Source: Rubrivivax sp.
GTDB lineage: Bacteria > Pseudomonadota > Gammaproteobacteria > Burkholderiales > Burkholderiaceae_C
Length of the DNA stretch: 7,039 nt
Direction: 5' to 3'
Assembly (NCBI GenBank): GCA_030693565.1
Contig: JAUYAJ010000118.1
Location: forward strand, 1-7,039
The notes beneath the pieces are model-generated. The model was not told the origin of the DNA. It saw only the letters and a program-made list of their open reading frames with translations, and made no database searches. The translations under genes and the position numbers were made by a program. This document shows, piece after piece, positions 5,650 to 7,039 of the stretch (position 1 is its first letter; every line of letters begins with the position of its first letter).

Positions 5650-6624
5650 TCAGTCGATCTTGGCGCCGGTTTCCTTGACGATGCGCGCCCAGCGGTCGCG
5701 CTCCTCGCGGAAGTAGGCGTCGAACTGGGCCGGGGTCGAGCCCACGGCTTCGATCGACGCTTCGCTCATGTAGGTCTTGACTTCGGGCGCGGAGAGCGCA
5801 GCTTTGAGCTCGGTATTGAGCCGGTTGATGATGGCCACTGGCGTGCCCTTGGGCGCCAGCAAGCCCATCCAGACATAAGCCGAATAGCCGGGCAAGCCCG
5901 ACTCGGCCAGCGTCGGCACGTCGGGCAGCTGCGGCGAGCGCGTCACGCCGGTGGTGGCCAGCGGGCGCAGCTTGCCGCCCTTGATGTGGGTCAGCATCGC
6001 GGCGGTGCCGGGAATGGCCATCGGCACCGTGCCGCCGACCAGGTCGGTGATGGCCTGACCGCTGCCGCGGTAAGGCACATGCACGATGTTGATGCCGGCC
6101 ATCGACGCGAACATCGCCGTGAACAGATGCTGGCCACTGCCGTTGCCCGACGAGGCGTAGTTGACGACGCCCGGCCGCTCCTTGGCATAAGCCACGAGTT
6201 CGGCCACCGTCTTCACCGGCATCGACGGATGGACCACCAGCACGCCGGGTTCGCGGCCGAGCAGCGAAATGGGCGCGAAGTCGTCGATCGGGTGGAAGCT
6301 GAGCTTGGTGTACAGCGTGGCGCTGATGGCGTTGGTCTGCGAGGCCAGCAGCAGCGTGTAGCCGTCGGCAGGCGCCTTGGCGACCATTTCGCTGCCGATC
6401 GTCGCGCCGGCGCCGGGCCGGTACTCGATCAGCACCTGATGTTACAGCCGCATGGTCAGTACGGCGGCGATGGCACGCATCGGCCCGTCGACGGCGCCAC
6501 CCGCAGAGAACGGCACGATGATGCGGATGGGCCGGTTCGGGTAGTCCTGGGCCTGGGCCTGGGCGGCGAAGCCCGACAAGCCAGCGGCGAGTACGAACGC
6601 GGCTTGGGCGAAGAGGAATTTCAT
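5650..6624 (-). pseudogene. Bug/TctC-family periplasmic receptor interrupted by an in-frame TAA
   Basis: Read through, this is a normal-length Bug receptor of 324 positions. The signal peptide is intact (MKFLFAQAAFVLAAGLSGFA, then AQAQAQ encoded by a triplicated CCTGGG at 6546-6563), as is the start YPNRPIRIIVPFSAGGAVDG (28-47). Codon 61 is TAA (6442-6444), between MRL and HQVLIEYRPGAG. After it the same frame continues with every expected motif: YRPGAGATIG, PADGYTLLL, YASSGNGSGQH, HVPYRG and LPDVPTLAESG. Frame and length are preserved, so this is a substitution rather than an indel. The ATG at 6624 has GGAG 9 bases upstream. Restart at the GTG at 6435 would give a 261-residue product without a signal peptide or first strand, unlikely to work. 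It could be a genuine pseudogene, a sequencing error or a readthrough case. No other decay is visible, so inactivation would be recent. Confidence 0.88.
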
Positions 6625-6656
6625 GGTTCTTGTCTCCAGCGGTACGGTTGTGTGTG

Positions 6657-7039
6657 TCAGGCTTCGAAGCCGCCGGCCTGGCGCAAAGCCAGCGCCGCCG
6701 GCCCGGCCAGCATCTGCATGAAGCGCGCTGCCAGTTCCGGCGCATCCGCACGCGCGCTGACCGCGGCGCTGTAGCCGGTGGCGAGCTCGAAGCGCGCGGG
6801 CAGCGGACCGACCAGATCAACGCCGTCGGTGTAGTTGATCTCGGTCACCTGGGTGCAGCCGATCAGCCGCGGCGCGTTCAGTGCCGCCATCTCGCGCATC
6901 GCGGCGGCGCCGCTCGGGAAGGTGCGAAAGCGCGGCGCCAGTTCGTCGTGGATGCCAAGCTCGCGCATCACGGCGGCAAAGTGGATGCCGGCGGTGGCGC
7001 GCTGCGGGTCGGGGAAGTAGATCGCGTCGGCGGCCAGCA
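6657..7039 (-). CDS. C-terminal part of a ModA-like / type 2 periplasmic substrate-binding protein
   Basis: The last 126 residues of a larger protein whose start is beyond the right edge. The frame runs in from the edge (LAADAIYFPDPQRATAGIHF) and ends with RQAGGFEA and TGA at 6657-6659. The pattern matches the C-terminal lobe of molybdate-binding-like (ModA-type) solute receptors: ADAIYFPDPQRATAG, then an AVMRELGI helix, SGAAAMREM, an IGCTQVTEI strand, the LVGPLPARFELATGYSAAVS stretch, and a final helix with AARFMQMLAGP. Many such ModA-like proteins in Burkholderiales bind organic ligands rather than molybdate, and its place before a Bug receptor and a hydrolase fits that. The broken receptor gene starts 32 bases downstream on the same strand, so co-transcription is likely. 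Ligand and N-terminus cannot be judged here. Confidence 0.75.
   Translation of the reverse strand, partial: LAADAIYFPDPQRATAGIHFAAVMRELGIHDELAPRFRTFPSGAAAMREMAALNAPRLIGCTQVTEINYTDGVDLVGPLPARFELATGYSAAVSARADAPELAARFMQMLAGPAALALRQAGGFEA

Noticed and set aside
6442..6444. Stop codon recoding by selenocysteine or pyrrolysine in the second receptor
   Set aside because: The codon is TAA, whereas those recodings use TGA and TAG, and the family has no such residue at this position.
5359..6774. A 471-codon plus-strand open frame opposite the hydrolase and second receptor
   Set aside because: It has the His/Arg/Gly-rich composition of an antisense shadow, no recognisable motif, and it opposes genes with intact family signatures.

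Overview
This window looks like accessory catabolic DNA from a very GC-rich betaproteobacterium, most likely in the order Burkholderiales. The grounds are the strong G/C bias at third codon positions and two Bug/TctC-type periplasmic receptors beside degradation enzymes under a LysR-type regulator, a gene style that is greatly expanded in that order. Nothing here is a housekeeping gene, and I see no RNA gene, insertion sequence or CRISPR array. Coding sequence covers nearly everything. The only non-coding stretches longer than about 100 bases are 1501-1609 and 4488-4670, and both carry regulatory-looking structure.

Layout from left to right. (1) Minus-strand pair: an RraA/HMG-aldolase-family protein (826-1500) overlaps, by one base in a TGATG junction, an FMN-dependent alpha-hydroxy-acid oxidase (1-826) that is cut by the left edge. 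(2) A divergent LysR-type regulator (1610-2512, plus). (3) Convergent with it and only 7 bases away, a minus-strand pair: a Bug/TctC receptor (3459-4487) followed by a GarR/3-hydroxyisobutyrate-dehydrogenase-like reductase (2520-3449). (4) Further upstream on the minus strand: an alpha/beta hydrolase (4671-5612), a second Bug/TctC receptor carrying an in-frame TAA (5650-6624), and the end of a ModA-like substrate-binding protein (6657 to the right edge).

The most informative signal is regulatory. The lysR/aldolase intergenic region and the region upstream of the intact receptor gene both hold the same inverted repeat, CGATA-N16-TATCG, with identical half-sites and identical 26-bp span. The simplest reading is that the LysR protein binds both, so that aldolase-oxidase and receptor-reductase form one regulon around it. 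The receptor leader also carries a long stem-loop just before its ribosome binding site.

Together the genes suggest capture of an organic acid in the periplasm, oxidation of a 2-hydroxy acid to a 2-oxo acid, retro-aldol cleavage releasing pyruvate or another oxoacid, and reduction of an aldehyde acid product. The substrate cannot be read from the sequence. The hydrolase group to the right may feed the same pathway or be a separate operon.
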